Positions 1-10,975 of a stretch of 64,000 nucleotides of DNA are shown in pieces; position 1 is the stretch's first letter, and each line of letters starts with the position of its first letter. The notes below the pieces were generated by a model. It saw only the letters and a list, made by a program, of their open reading frames with translations, was not told the origin of the DNA and did no database searches. The stretch lies in assembly GCF_037975245.1 (NCBI RefSeq), contig NC_092577.1, positions 20,334,898 to 20,398,897 of the forward strand, written 5' to 3'. Both the position numbers and the translations under genes were made by a program. Source of the DNA: Apostichopus japonicus. Taxonomy: Eukaryota; Echinodermata; Holothuroidea; Aspidochirotida; Stichopodidae.

Positions 1-106
1 GATACGTACACTTACCCTCCCCAATAATAATGTTGACACCTTTATCACTTTCTCCAAGAACTAGCCCTCCATATAGACTCACATCATGTATGCCATTTTC
101 TTACAG

Positions 107-2608
107 ATACTTACCTACCAACAAAGAAGATCTGGGGATTTTGAAATCGTAGGGGTTGACTTAGAAGAGTAAGGTACGCTACCAATAATTTAACTTCATT
201 CACAGTGAACGTTCTGTACAGTGTCGCTCCATATCATTCTTGAATGAGTGTTTGTGACGCCCTGCTTGTAAACAAGATATCTCAAAAAGTGAAGCTTGGT
301 CAGTCAACAGGGATGATTAATTTATGCCATACTTGGGGGGGGGGGGGGTGGGTGTCCAATAATGAGTAAATGAATCATTCAGATTATGTTGCTCATGTCA
401 TGGATATTAATGAGGTCTCAGGATAGGCCAAAATCAACATTGCAATTACATGTCGTCCAGAAGGTGAAGTATTCACACTTAGTATCAGATATTCATGCGA
501 CCTATTATGTTTTTGAAATTGACATGCATATATATATCAGGACGCTGGGCTTAGCCTCATTTTCAAACAGAGTTTAGTATGCATGATAACTCAAAAAGAT
601 AATGATCGTTTAATGCCATACTTGGCGGGTGGGTGGTCCATGATGATCAGATGACCCCTTTTCATTGTGCTTTTTACGTGACCCGTCATACGGGATACAA
701 AACGTCACGGCCAAACGGCACTACCAAACCATCCCATTCTTACAAACGAACCTCGGGTCAAGCGAGCCAAAAAAAAAATACATACGCTCACCGACCTGCA
801 GAGACAAAACGCCCAACCCCCCCCCCCCCTGAAATATTAAAAAACTACAAAAGGACGACCAGCACGCAGCGAAACAAAACACCCTTCCCCAGCACACCAC
901 CGTCCAAAAAAGGCAGCCCTAGATAAACGGCGAAAATCGCCTTCGACCTGAAGGCGAATGTCACACTTCACCGCCTCCAGGACTGCCTGCCAACTGGCAA
1001 ATTTCTCCCCTTTTCATTGTACTCCTAACCTGACAGGGTAAATTGTGGAAACCTTGTAACACTATAACTCAACAAGAAAGCATGTATTTATTTCATATTT
1101 AGTGTGTAGGTGGACCAAATTAGGTACAAGATACCAATTTTTTTTACTGGAAGACAGTCATTTAAGGTCTCCGCCGATCAACTTGCGGTAATGTACCAAA
1201 AACTGGAGAAGTGTGGGTTAACTTACTTCCCAGATGAACCACCCCTAACTTGCTTGTTATTTAAGCAGTTCTTTGTAGCGGTAACTGACCCAGGGTTGCC
1301 TTGTTCATATCATACTGCGTCGATGGGTCCCGGCGCTGTTTAGCAACAGAGAACCGCATAGTAGTACTCCAAACAGGGCGGTGCGTGTCATTTGCTCCGC
1401 TCTGATTGAGTTGCCCCCTGTTGACCTGTCACAGCCGGCCCTCGTTCACAGTTCGTTGCGGGATAGGGCCTTGAATGCAATTTTTGTACAGGGACGTCAT
1501 CCTGTCGAAGTATGGCGTTCGGTGCATTCAAGGCTGAATGGTTGCAGGCTCCGTGACCTTGCATGGAGAATTGCACACGGTGCCTTGGTGACCAATCTGA
1601 AAAGGTATCACTGGCGATTGGGTGATGGACTGTGCCCGAGGACCGGCTGTGACAGCTTAGAGAGTACTGCCCATGTTTTTTGGCATTGCCCCTTTGTTTT
1701 GAACTTGTGGGAGTGGTTTCAGTCCTGGACCGACCGTTTAACGGGAGACCGTTCCTGGTCGGTAGGACAGGGTTTTGTTTTGTATGGATTAGATCCTCCA
1801 GTTGGTTCCGTTGCTGTGTTGCAGCGTATTATTTATGTTTGTTCTGTTGTAAAAAAACTTTTTGGAGGAATAGATGTGATGTTGTTTTTAGGGGGAAATT
1901 TGCCAGTTGGCAGGCAGTCCTGGAGGCGGTGAAGTCTGACATTCGCCTTCAGGTTGAAGGCGATTTTCGCCGTCTATCTAGGGCTGCCTTTTTTGGACGG
2001 TGGTGTGCTGGGGAAGGGTGTTTTGTTTCGCTGCGTGCTGGTCGTCCTTTTGTAGTTTTTTAATATTTCAGTGGGGGGTTGGGCGTTTTGTCTCTGCAGG
2101 TCGGTGAGCGTATGTACTTTTTTTGGCTCGCTTGACCTGAGGTTCGTTTGTAAGAATGGGATGGTTTGGTAGTGCCGTTTGGCCGTGACGTTTTGTATCC
2201 CGTATGACGGGTCACGTAAAAAGCACCTTGTAAAGACAATCAAAAATAAATCTAGAAAGATCTCGTATTAATGATGTTGGTGTACTACATAGACAAAACA
2301 CGATGGTTTTGTTCTTGTTATTTTAGAAGTGGACCAAAATTACCAATAAAACTTCAACGGAAAAATGGATCAATAAAAAACCATGAGAGTAATATGATAA
2401 CACTACACATTTTTACCTTATCCTTTTTCGTTCTCTTTTTCACAGAACCACAAGTTATGTCATGACTGAGTGTGGGAGTACATTTCAAATGTCCAAAACC
2501 ATACTTGAGAGATATGACATGTCTCCAGATGACTTGCTGAACGTGATGCCAGTAAAGTGTCATTTAACGATGGAGAGAGAGGATATCAAGGAGCTGGAAT
2601 TAAAATAG
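107..2608 (+). CDS. Two candidate 3'-terminal exons of an unrecognised gene
   Basis: Candidate exons are 107-168 (after TTACAG, before GTAAGG) and 2446-2608 (after TTTCACAG, ending in TAG at 2606-2608). The first ends two bases into a codon and the second supplies the third base, so the frame is kept. The joined peptide is about 75 residues, acidic at its end (EREDIKELELK). An AATAAA signal at 2990-2995 would serve as poly(A) signal. The 2.3-kb intron holds LINE pieces. I do not recognise the family. The first exon is weak: the minus strand also has a donor-like sequence there (GTAAGT at 107-116), so it could be chance. The last exon is better supported than the first. The rest of the gene would lie upstream of the window. 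Confidence 0.4.
240..640. repeat. Diverged dispersed repeat, at least two units
   Basis: Phrases such as TTTAATGCCATACTTGG and GATAACTCAA(A/C)AAG recur at about 280-350, 586-640 and 1060-1080. A related copy lies at 59690-59840 and shares ATATTAATGAGGTC. Non-coding and AT-rich with a poly-G tract near 338-348. This is probably an interspersed repeat of unknown class. Confidence 0.45.
669..1006 (-). mobile_element. Family A LINE, 5'-truncated 3' end, with TSD
   Basis: Reverse complement of the 3' end of the Tx1-like element at 1186-2224. It covers the last about 30 codons of ORF2, the G-rich 3' UTR and the terminal hairpin plus ACGTAAAAAGC (here GCTTTTTACGT at 669-679). It is flanked by a 14-bp direct repeat CCCCTTTTCATTGT at 655-668 and 1007-1020. 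This TSD shows real target-primed insertion and fixes the element's 3' terminus at ...AAAAAGC. A few bases at the 5' (right) edge are ambiguous with the TSD. Confidence 0.85.
1381..2063 (+). pseudogene. ORF2 C-terminus of family A (zf-RVT-like domain), frameshifted
   Basis: Encodes the end of a LINE ORF2 protein. The signature is a conserved RLRDLAWRIAHGALVTN block followed by CPRTGC...ESTAHVFWHCPF, a Cys/Cys/His/Cys set typical of the zinc-binding zf-RVT region after the RT domain in L1/Tx1-type elements. The first frame runs to about 1860. The last about 65 codons (FRGKFASWQAVLEAVKSD onward, stop near 2061) are in another frame, so there is one frameshift around the A-run at 1851-1857. The RT domain is absent because of 5' truncation, so this copy cannot act on its own. 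Confidence 0.75.
2196..2224 (+). promoter_or_regulatory. 3'-terminal hairpin and tail of family A
   Basis: The last bases form a short stem, CCCGT-ATG-ACGGG, followed by TCACGTAAAAAGC. In the copy at 42020-42045 the same position reads CCCGC-ATG-GCGGG, a paired change that preserves the stem. Such 3' hairpins are recognised by the LINE reverse transcriptase in stringent 3'-end-recognition families. That role here is inferred. Confidence 0.5.
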
Positions 2609-4471
2609 TCATATCCCTCTATCTTAACTTTCACATTTAATTTGGTTATTTTCAGATTTTAATCAACTCCATAAGTTTTTTTTTGGTTCAATCGATATCT
2701 TCAACGCCACATTTTATTTATTTCTTTTTAAGGTTTAATTCACATTTGAAACATATCTTTAACTTTGTTAGTTCCAAATTGTTTTAGCCAATATTTTATA
2801 TCACCTTGTTATCCCTTGTCACCCTTTTTAACGAGTGCCATAATCATGTTTTTATAACCAGCAATTCCTGCCTTTTTAAAGTAATATAAAACCTATTTTC
2901 TTATCTGTTATTGATTTGTTTTCTAACTTTTTGTACTTCTTAATTTAATTCAGTACTTTTTAACATCATTTCATTCATTGACTTGAGTAAATAAACTTTG
3001 ATAAACCTTCAAAAATACATTGCTGTTATATTTTTAAGCTCATATCAGCATGCTGTGTGAGCTACTGTTACAGTGCGGCGTCTATGACTATCCGACAACA
3101 ATTGGTAAAAACGCTCCCACTTGCACAGTGTTTGATGGAATTTCATGAAACTTCGACACAAGGACCATTGGGTATAGGGCCATCAGAGATGGTCCTAACT
3201 TTTGGGTCACAGGTCACCTGTGGGCCGCAATGGAAATTTGGTGGAAATAAGCAAAATGCTTCTCCTACAGATTCCATGGTACAATGTTGAGGGTTTGTCA
3301 CCAAGTTTTTACCTTCAGGGTGTTCATGAATTTGAGGTAGGTGGCCCGGGCCGCGGCCCTATATTTTCAAATTGCTTCCTCGGGATAAGCTTACGAGGGG
3401 TGTTCGGAAAATTGAGGTCAAATGTCATTTAGGGGGTCATCGGGGGTCATTCTTTGTTATATTTTCAAATATATCAAGATTTTAATGCATCATATTAAAA
3501 GTTGAACTGATAATTGTTGGGATTGTGTATGCTCAAAAGTTAATTACAATTAATCCCCATTGTTTAAAACAATCTCAGCCTTCACCTTTTTCCAAAGCTC
3601 CTTTCGTTTGTCTCTAAGTCTCTGCAGTGTTTGTTAACAATTGTGGTTAGGCTCTGCAGAGGCTGTTAGTGGAATTAAGGCAGGATTGGCAGTTGTTATT
3701 AACTGTTGAACTGTAAGCAAAAGAGCCCAATAACCATAAGCACTTGCCGATTCCTACAAGTCTTTGAGCCTGAGGTATGTAGGCAGCCAGCCAACATTTT
3801 GGGAAGGAGTGCTGCTCAGGTAGAGGGGAGAAAGTTTAATAGAGTAGGTCAGTGGTATTGTTTGAGAGAGTGTGTAAAATAGGATTTAAAGGGGGAAAAT
3901 AGCAATTGCTAACGAAGGGGGGGGGGGTTATCCCTCATGGGCCCAAAATTGATGGATTCTGAAAAATGGCCTGAAATTTGGTGGGCCATCAAGTTTTGTG
4001 GGCCCCACATTTTTCAGCTTGAAAAGGTATGAGCTTCTGCACCATTGGTGCTCTAGTTTGTTCTAAATTGCACATTCATATTCACCACTGTGAAGATATG
4101 TTAACTAGAAGTTTCTACACAAAATGTACATTTCACGTATCAGAAATACTTTTCAAATAATCACAAAGATAAGCTGATTGATGTCTGGAAAGTCCAATAG
4201 AGACTGACCCAAGATGAAAGTCCATAAATAAGAAGGTTCTAAATTCTATGACATTACTAAACCTTGCAACACTGTTTCTCGGCAACAGTCAATAACGCTA
4301 ATGGCAAGACTCGCAGGTTGAAGTGTAACCTGCGGAGACTTCGTGGCAAAGTAACGTTAATGCAAGTTCCCTATTTGTTGTACCATGATTGATAATTGTA
4401 TAAACAAAGAAAAGATATGAAATTAGTAATCAAAATTAGAAATTTCAGTATTGAGATACTGCATCATTGAT
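2609..4471. other. 3' UTR then gene-free AT-rich DNA
   Basis: The probable 3' UTR of the preceding exon runs to about 3010 (AATAAA at 2990). The stretch 3050-3450 looks like a dispersed repeat (long non-coding text with phrases such as TTGATGGAATTTCATGAAAC) but no second copy is in this window. Poly-G occurs at about 3916. I see no gene. Confidence 0.4.
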
Positions 4472-5284
4472 GCTCTTGTCCTTATGATGACACGCTGGTC
4501 TCGGTTTCCCAGAAACCCCGTTGTACGCTGTGCTCGCATCTTCGTGGTTTCTCTGGAATGTTCCGCGAGATATGCATTGGACCAGTTTCGAGAGTTGTTT
4601 ACCACACGGACGGCCTATAGATTATTCGTGTGGAGGCTAGCACATTCCATAGCACCTGTGGCCTATATTCTGATAAGTAGAATGACGTCATGTTGTAAAC
4701 AATGTTATTGTATTTATGAAAGGACTTCCGGGAACGGAGAAACTGGGTCGAATTGTTACTCAGGTGTATCGAGAAAGATTCAGATGATTCTCGACATGGC
4801 GAATTGTATACAAACCGGCCCCAGATCGGAAAGGATTAAGTTTTGTGAACGATTACAACCGACGACACATATTATACCATTCTACTATATATCGTCAGTG
4901 CTCAACTGCCAGTAGTTTCTGAGGTATTGAGATTTCGATACCACGATTCTACACTTCCATTCAGAAGTTCGAAGAGGACTGAAACTGCAGTTTTCCAGTC
5001 ATTATTTCGGAGGTGAACAATTTCTGTCTCCGTTGAGCAAATTCGTTACGCCAGGAGTTTGTGGCTATAAAGCTGATTTTGGACTGACTCTGGTGACTGC
5101 TGTTTCTGGGATCGCGAGAAACTTCGTGGAGGCCCAGTGAATTTTGCGGTACAACGGACCGAGAATCGTCGTCGAGTCATGGTCGTGGCCGCTGAGGGCT
5201 ATCGCCGTTGGAAGAGACTAGCGTTTTATAAAGTCTATCCTATAAAGTCTATCCTATCTTGTTAAGTTTGTAATTACCACTTGT

Positions 5285-6975
5285 GCTTTTTACGTGCAAA
5301 GAAAACGGACACGGACCAAATGTCAACAAAACCAAAAACAATCCCAGTCTGTTTAATAACCACCGAAAACACAACTGAAAATCCACAAACAAATCTCTCA
5401 CTAACCCACAAATGTATACAATGTAGCGTTCAACGTGACGTTAAAAGGACACGGACCCAAAGGCCAACAGAACCAATAAAGCTCTACAAACCACAGACAT
5501 GAAAAAACCCAACCCATATTATGTAACGACCACGCAACCCCAACAACCAACTCACTCCACACCCCACCCGGGGAACGCCATCCCGACAGCAGACGACATG
5601 CCTTTTTTATCTATGATGTTTTGTTCCCAATACGGGTCTCTTTAGGCACCTAAGCCGTGTTCCCCCTTTTCATGCACGCGAGCAAAGTTCTTAGCTCCTC
5701 GTCAACTTTGATGGAGTGGACCTCCCTGTCAGGAACAGGAGGTCCACTAGCAACCATCGTGTCCGGTATAGCGAAAGCGACTGCGGGCAGGGTGGAAGGG
5801 CCACTCGAGTCAATGAGATCAGTGGCCTGTTTCGGCTCATCAAACCAATCGGAGGATTCCTTAGCCACAACTACTAAGGCTGTAGTGCAGTCCTCCATTG
5901 GCGAGTCAGCATCTGGGCCACTTAATGTCTCTTGGGCCAGTTGACTCGGGGCCCGACTAATATCACCGATAGCGGGCGTAGCTACTGGTCAACCAGTACA
6001 AGCGGCATCCTGCTCCGCATGCCACTCCGCTAGTACCATCTCCGCCGTTTTGTCCTGCTCTGCCTCAGTGGGCAGGCTGGCAGTCTCGGCAAGTTCGATT
6101 AGGGAAGAGGTCGGACACGAAAGGGGGAACAAAGCCTCCACCGGGGCGCTAATGTCGGACACTGGGGCGATGACAGGAGCATCAGGTGGTACGGTGTCAG
6201 AGGCCGAAACGGGGACCGCTTCAGCCACGCCCGTAGCCACGCCCGTAGCTATGAGCGGTCTGGGCATAAACGGGCGAGATGGCCTGTATTCCCACACGAT
6301 ATCCACACACGATATCCACTTTGCACTCGGCACCAGGGTATGCCCAACCTGTAAACAGCGGCTACACCGCTTGTTCGGGCACAACCTGGCCTCATGCCCT
6401 TCTATCCCACACCTCCAACAAGTCCGAGGCTGGCCCGGGTATGCAATGTGGGCCCTGTGAGAGGGGATATCGACTCTTAACTCGTCTAATCCCGGTCTTG
6501 ACACCCTTACATTCAAGGAATTCCGGCTCCTCGTAGCCGGTCACTTTCCCAAAACACCCCAGTGTCCGCACAACAACCTGTTCAGACATGTCCAGAGGGA
6601 GATGTAGGACTGTCACCCACACCGAACTGTCATACGGTGTTACCTTCAGTTCAGGAGAGATTTACGCTGAAGCGCGTCGACCTCTCCAGGGACCTTTAAA
6701 CCAACAGAACGCAAAACTGCAAAAAAATTGTCCGGGGACGACCTTAGCCTCCCCCGAAAATCTCAACAATACGATTTTGCTGTCACGGCGAGCCGCTGTG
6801 ACCAGCTGGGGTGTAGCAAGGCACGCACCTACGAAAACCAAAAACCACGAAACAAAGCCAAAAGTACACTGAACAAACTACAAACTATTGAAAGGCCAAC
6901 GTAAAAAACAAAAAGTGTGTGGTCAACGAAAAGTGGAGAGCAGCCGAAAACACGTCCGCACTCCACGAAAAGCAA
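5285..6975 (-). mobile_element. Family B ORF1-only LINE derivative, copy 1
   Basis: Reads on the minus strand from a 5' end with CGTGGAGTGCGGACGTG-like sequence (near 6950-6968) through a decayed ORF1 to a 3' UTR ending in GCACGTAAAAAGC (5285-5297). As in copies 2 and 3, the end of ORF1 is followed almost directly by the last codons of ORF2, so ORF2 is missing. The junction near 5600-5625 is more worn than in the other copies, so it may be the same deletion decayed or an independent one. Inserted inside an LTR-like repeat. No TSD seen. Confidence 0.7.
5650..6622 (-). pseudogene. Decayed ORF1 (gag-like, CCHC knuckles) of family B
   Basis: Three minus-strand reading-frame pieces (about 6622-6392, 6516-5989 and 5898-5650) match ORF1 of the family: the RRM-like part (VWVTVLHLPLDMSEQVV), one intact zinc knuckle (CWRCGIEGHEARLC), a broken second knuckle region with a local duplication at 6290-6330, and the Pro/Ala/Ser-rich C-terminal part. 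Upstream, about 110 bp between the knuckle-proximal region and the N-terminus is deleted near 6640-6660. The N-terminal start region lies near 6780-6810. Several frameshifts make it non-functional. Confidence 0.7.
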
Positions 6976-7343
6976 CTACCAACTAGTAATTCCCTTCAAA
7001 ATTGCCCACCTCAGAATTATCGGGACCTTTCGCATTCCAACGTAACACTACTATGGATCGACAAAATAGAGGTTGTTCAGGTAGAATTCAGACTATGAGG
7101 GAGTGCTTTCCTGTGGCGCGTGTTTACCTGGAGGCGGCCATCTTCTTACATTGTTTATAAAGTTGTTTCATTGTATGCCGAGTAGCTTAATGTTTTATGG
7201 CAATGGGATTGATACAATTGACTTAAAGTCTTAATCTAAGTGAGTCTAGAGCTGCTGAAATGCATAGCAGCCTGTAAGGAAACGAGAAAGATTTGTAAGC
7301 ACTGGTCTGTAAACACATTTGACATTTTGTGCATGCAACTTAC

Positions 7344-7540
7344 CGTCCAGTAGCCCTTTTTGCTGCAGTGGTAGGTGCCACTGATTCCCCTGCATTGGTT
7401 GTGAAAGAACTGTCTGGTTTGTTGTTCCCACTTGCTCCATTTCACTTTGCATTGAAGAAAATGGGTCATTTTCCAGTGACTCTTCCAGCACACTACTGAA
7501 GCTAGATGAGCAAGCAGGGGAACTGGGTGACTTAAGTTTA
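7344..7540 (-). CDS. Candidate internal exon, minus strand, unknown gene
   Basis: On the minus strand a TTGCAG acceptor precedes a 197-bp open segment that ends at a perfect GTAAGT donor (7343-7338). Translation is open and Ser/Gln-rich (KLKSPSSPACSSSFSSV...). I do not recognise it, and no partner exon could be joined with confidence. Splice-site quality at both ends is the main support. Chance is possible. Confidence 0.3.
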
Positions 7541-7715
7541 CTGCAACTTAATACAGCTTTACACTCTGACTTTGTCTCTGTTTTTTAACTCTGACTTTGT
7601 CCCTGTTTTTCATTTCTGATTGATCAATCGTCAGCCGCTTTCCCCAATCTTAGCTATATCGTTGAAGTTAATTTCATATTCATGTGGAATATGAAATAGA
7701 TCTGTAACTTTTGTA

Positions 7716-8159
7716 ATGACCTCGGTTTGCGTTGCTGATAGAACCCGGTGTTATGTTCCAAAGGACGCTAAAAGACAATGGCCATATTTTGAACTGTACG
7801 GACTTCTTCAAACACAGGTATTATTTAAAACATGTACCCTTACATCCCAATGTTCTGTGAAACAAAGATTTACACCATTAAGAAAGACTGTAACTTTAAA
7901 GCACACTATTGTCCTATTTTCTCCCGTCACTATATCAATAACGTCTAATGTTAATGATCCACAAAAGTCCAGTGCCTTTGCAAATTCTCGAGGTTTAAAA
8001 AATGAAATCGCAAATGACAGTTCTGAACAAACTGCCATTGTAACTGTAAATGAAATAAGAAGAGAGGTACATATTTCCATTTTATTCATATTTATTATTT
8101 TCCGTTGCAATGTAACAGTAATAAGTACGATGAAATTTACAATCCATAAAGGTCTTTAA
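7716..8159 (+). other. Long open stretch of unknown nature
   Basis: The plus strand is open for 147 codons with a hydrophobic end, and the minus strand is also open for 100 codons over the same bases. A small exon-like unit (about 7742-7815, bounded by AG and GT) reads RCYVPKDAKRQWPYFELYG. It could be an upstream exon of the broken gene that starts at 9715. No family was recognised and neither strand is favoured strongly. Confidence 0.2.
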
Positions 8160-9714
8160 CAAAAATTATGCTTGTGAGTTATGTAACAATATTGTCTCTA
8201 TTTTGGCGAAGAACACCTTCCATGACGTCAGATGCTACTACAAGGTTTCGTCTATACAAAGTATCATTGATTGTAACAGGAGTTGCAACTTGTATATTGC
8301 CAGTTTGAAGATGTTGTACTATTACATTTCTAACCTTCCGACTAAATAAAAGAACACTGTTCCTTTAATCCTGTGGACATTACATTAGCCATCCTGAAGA
8401 AGTTGACTGCACGGGAGGTAATAACTCATTCAATTCTGATGTCGAGACGCAAGCGTTTGGCTAGATTTTGCGAGTCTTCGTTTTCTTAGCAAGGTCTTTC
8501 AAATAGCTATGTTTAGCTCGAAATGTTATTTTGGAGCAATTAACAAGTGGACCAAACTGTTCCATTTGTTTACTGTAGTGTGTTTAATAGTGCATTTTTG
8601 CTTTGGAGCAAACGCAAGACTTAGGATGTCATTTTACTGAAGAACCAACGCCCAAACATTGTCTCCAGCAGGCACATTTCTACCAAACATCAGTGGAGGT
8701 AACCTACAGAAGCACCACATCTGTGATGCATTTTGTTTCAAGACAACTTTTCCACAGTACAGTAGATGGTTTTTGATGATTTAGCTGCTCCATACTGAAT
8801 TTGTTTCGCTTCATTTAGTCAAAATAAGAGGGCAGACTCCTAACAAATTATTATCATGCAAAGGGAGTCCACTGATAACATGAAAGAATGACAACTTCTT
8901 TAGTGGGGAATTATGTTTCACACCATACACCGAAGACAAATTTGGCAGAGTTGCACAGTTGACCAACCTAAAAAGGTATCATTGGCGATTGGGTGATGGA
9001 CTGTGTCCAAGGGACCGGCTGTGACAGCTTAGAGAGTACCGCTCATGTTTTTGGCATTGTTGCTTTGTTTTAAACTTAGGTCAAATAAAAAAAATACCAG
9101 TTTGTTGTCCTCGCGCGCACGCTTATTGGCTGCCGCATCTAATAATCTTTTTTTTCAGAAATACTTATCGCAAATTCACCGAAATTCCGAGTAAATTTCA
9201 TAATCTCCACTTCTTGCTCGATTTTGAAATATTCTCTTATGCAGTCTATGAAAGTGTATGGAGGTTCAATCAATTATTCTTGGACAACATCTGATGTTTA
9301 ACAACACGCATAGTGTTTCTTCATGTTAATTAATGGTCTGTGTCAATTTTGTAATGCAAGCTACATTATTGTGCTAAACATTTCGCACACACTCACTAAA
9401 CTTGTTCAAGAGTTGATTTTTTATTTACATAGCTTTATGATCTCAACTTATCGCGCACTTTGGATGTTGAACCTGTGCATGCATTTCTAGTATGTCTACA
9501 AATGTACATTGGAACTTTGATGCAATAATACACAGCACACTATTCTTCTGTAATTTCAAACAAATGAAATTTAATACTTCCTGGGCATTTTTACTCAGAC
9601 ATTGCCATTGAAAAAATGTGAACTTCAAAATCACAAAATATATATTGTAATAATCCTGTGATACCGCTCCGATACATTATCTTACTCAGTTTTCCCTCAA
9701 TATTGATGTTGCAG
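8160..9714. other. Gene-free DNA with one LINE scrap
   Basis: Apart from the family A scrap at 8947-9080, I see only AT-rich sequence with no supported ORF or RNA gene. Confidence 0.4.
8947..9080 (+). mobile_element. Internal scrap of family A ORF2
   Basis: About 130 bp match the zf-RVT part of A ORF2 (compare 33350-33490: AAAAGGTATCATTGGCGATT and the CPR..C coding block). It has no 5' or 3' element end, and small deletions are present at its left edge. No TSD is recognisable. Confidence 0.7.
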
Positions 9715-10770
9715 GTTGAGGTCAAGTTGGGTAACAGCAAGGTTGACGAGAAGACTTCTTCCAGTCAGCAGGAACGCATTTCAGATGTTGTCACATGCTT
9801 GGGTCGATTCATTGAATTCACTGTCACTAATCCCGTTAGAGTAGAAACGGCAGAAGTTGAGGATCCGCCCAGAGTAATCCATTTAGCATCATGATGGCCA
9901 CACAAGGAAATCATTGGTCCTTACCAAAGCCATATGATACCAAGCAGCCAAATCGCAAACTAACTCTTAAGAATAAAATTCTGCAATGGCTGGAAGAAAA
10001 TGAACTTGGATGGACCGTAGACACTGCTACTGAACGAGGAGGCAACTTGATAAACAGCTTAGGTGATGTTATGTGGGGCATCGATGGCCATCAAGACACC
10101 GTAGCTGCCAGAGCATGTGTAACCAGAGCATAACCTGGTTAATGTTTTGTACAGTTATCATTTTCTTTTATTTTCCACCTTTTGTTTCTATCCATTTAAT
10201 CATTTTCTTTCATTTTCTTATCTTTGTTTTTATTCATTTGATCATTTTCTTTTGTTTCTTTGTTTTTATTCATTTGACAATGAATAACCTTTACTTGGTA
10301 GATTTATGAGTTCCCTTAATTTTCACTTTTATTGCTAACTACTACATGGCAACAGTTAGTGGTCGGGTGGCCCTGTGTGACCTGTCTTTTTCTTAAGCTA
10401 AGTAATTGTTTTGCGTGGTCCTATTTTCTAGGAATATATGAGTGGCTCCAAGAGTCTATCCTTTTCAGAATTGTGGGTTAAATAGACAATTTTATAACTT
10501 TTGTTTGGTTAGATAGGAATGTTTTGGTGATAGATGATTATTTTAAATGTACCAAAGGACACCATAAATTAAGTAATGTGTCTGGTAAATTATGTATTAA
10601 GTATTAATTGACAGCTGGTTAGTCACTGGACCTCAGATACCAGGAAGTGGAGGGCAAGCTGGTCTAGAGTAGGAGGGGGGAAAGTTGAGACAAAGACTAA
10701 ATCATGAATATTCAATGAACCAAGCTTTGTGTTTAATTGGTTTAAGGTGGTCATGTGTGAGTTGCCTTGT

Positions 10771-10830
10771 ACTATTATTATGGGATGAATTCTTATTATT
10801 ATGGGATGTATTCTTATTATTATGGGATGG
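10771..10830 (+). repeat. Short tandem repeat, about 21-bp unit, three copies
   Basis: Three consecutive units built on CTTATTATTATGGGATG. Confidence 0.8.
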
Positions 10831-10898
10831 AGTGAATAAGGTAGCATGGTAGGGGGAAATTAAGATAAGACACTGATGCCGAGTTAAGTTTACAGTAG

Positions 10899-10975
10899 TT
10901 ACAGTAGTTAGAGGAGAAGAAGGGAAGGATTAAGTTTGTAATAGTTAGAGGAGAAGAGGGGAAGGATTAACTTTG
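10899..10975 (+). repeat. Tandem repeat, about 45 bp, two copies
   Basis: GTTAGAGGAGAAGA(A/G)GGGAA plus GGATTAA(G/C)TTTG is present twice, about 40-45 bp apart. Confidence 0.7.

Larger units (their letters stand above)
1186..2224 (+). mobile_element. Family A Tx1-like LINE, 5'-truncated copy
   Basis: Begins inside the ORF2 thumb/connection region (matching 32940 onward) and runs through the zf-RVT-like C-terminus, 3' UTR and terminal ACGTAAAAAGC. It shares long near-identical stretches with the A copies at 31478-33871 and 47400-57917. A 27-bp segment at 1223-1249 is inverted relative to the other copies. No convincing TSD was found. Confidence 0.85.
4472..7052. mobile_element. LTR-like repeat, copy 1, split by an ORF1-only LINE
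   Basis: The stretches 4472-5284 and about 7015-7052 match the repeat at 40203-41117 in order: CTTATGATGACACGCTGG at the left edge, a central block around GTTACTCAGGTGTATCGAG, and ATTCCAACGTAACACT at the right edge. Non-coding and about 0.9 kb without the insert, with a TATA-like run in the other copy, so a solo LTR is the best guess. Copy 1 also has about 150 bp near 4570-4720 not found in copy 2. No 5-bp TSD is certain. It could instead be another kind of interspersed repeat. Confidence 0.45.

Noticed and set aside
1041-2240. TSD ACCTTGTAA for the A copy at 1186-2224
   Set aside because: The left match (1049-1057) is more than 120 bases from the element edge and lies in another repeat.
10623-10847. 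Minus-strand ORF with IIIRIHP repeats
   Set aside because: It is a translation of the 21-bp ATTATTATGGG tandem repeat, not a protein-coding gene.
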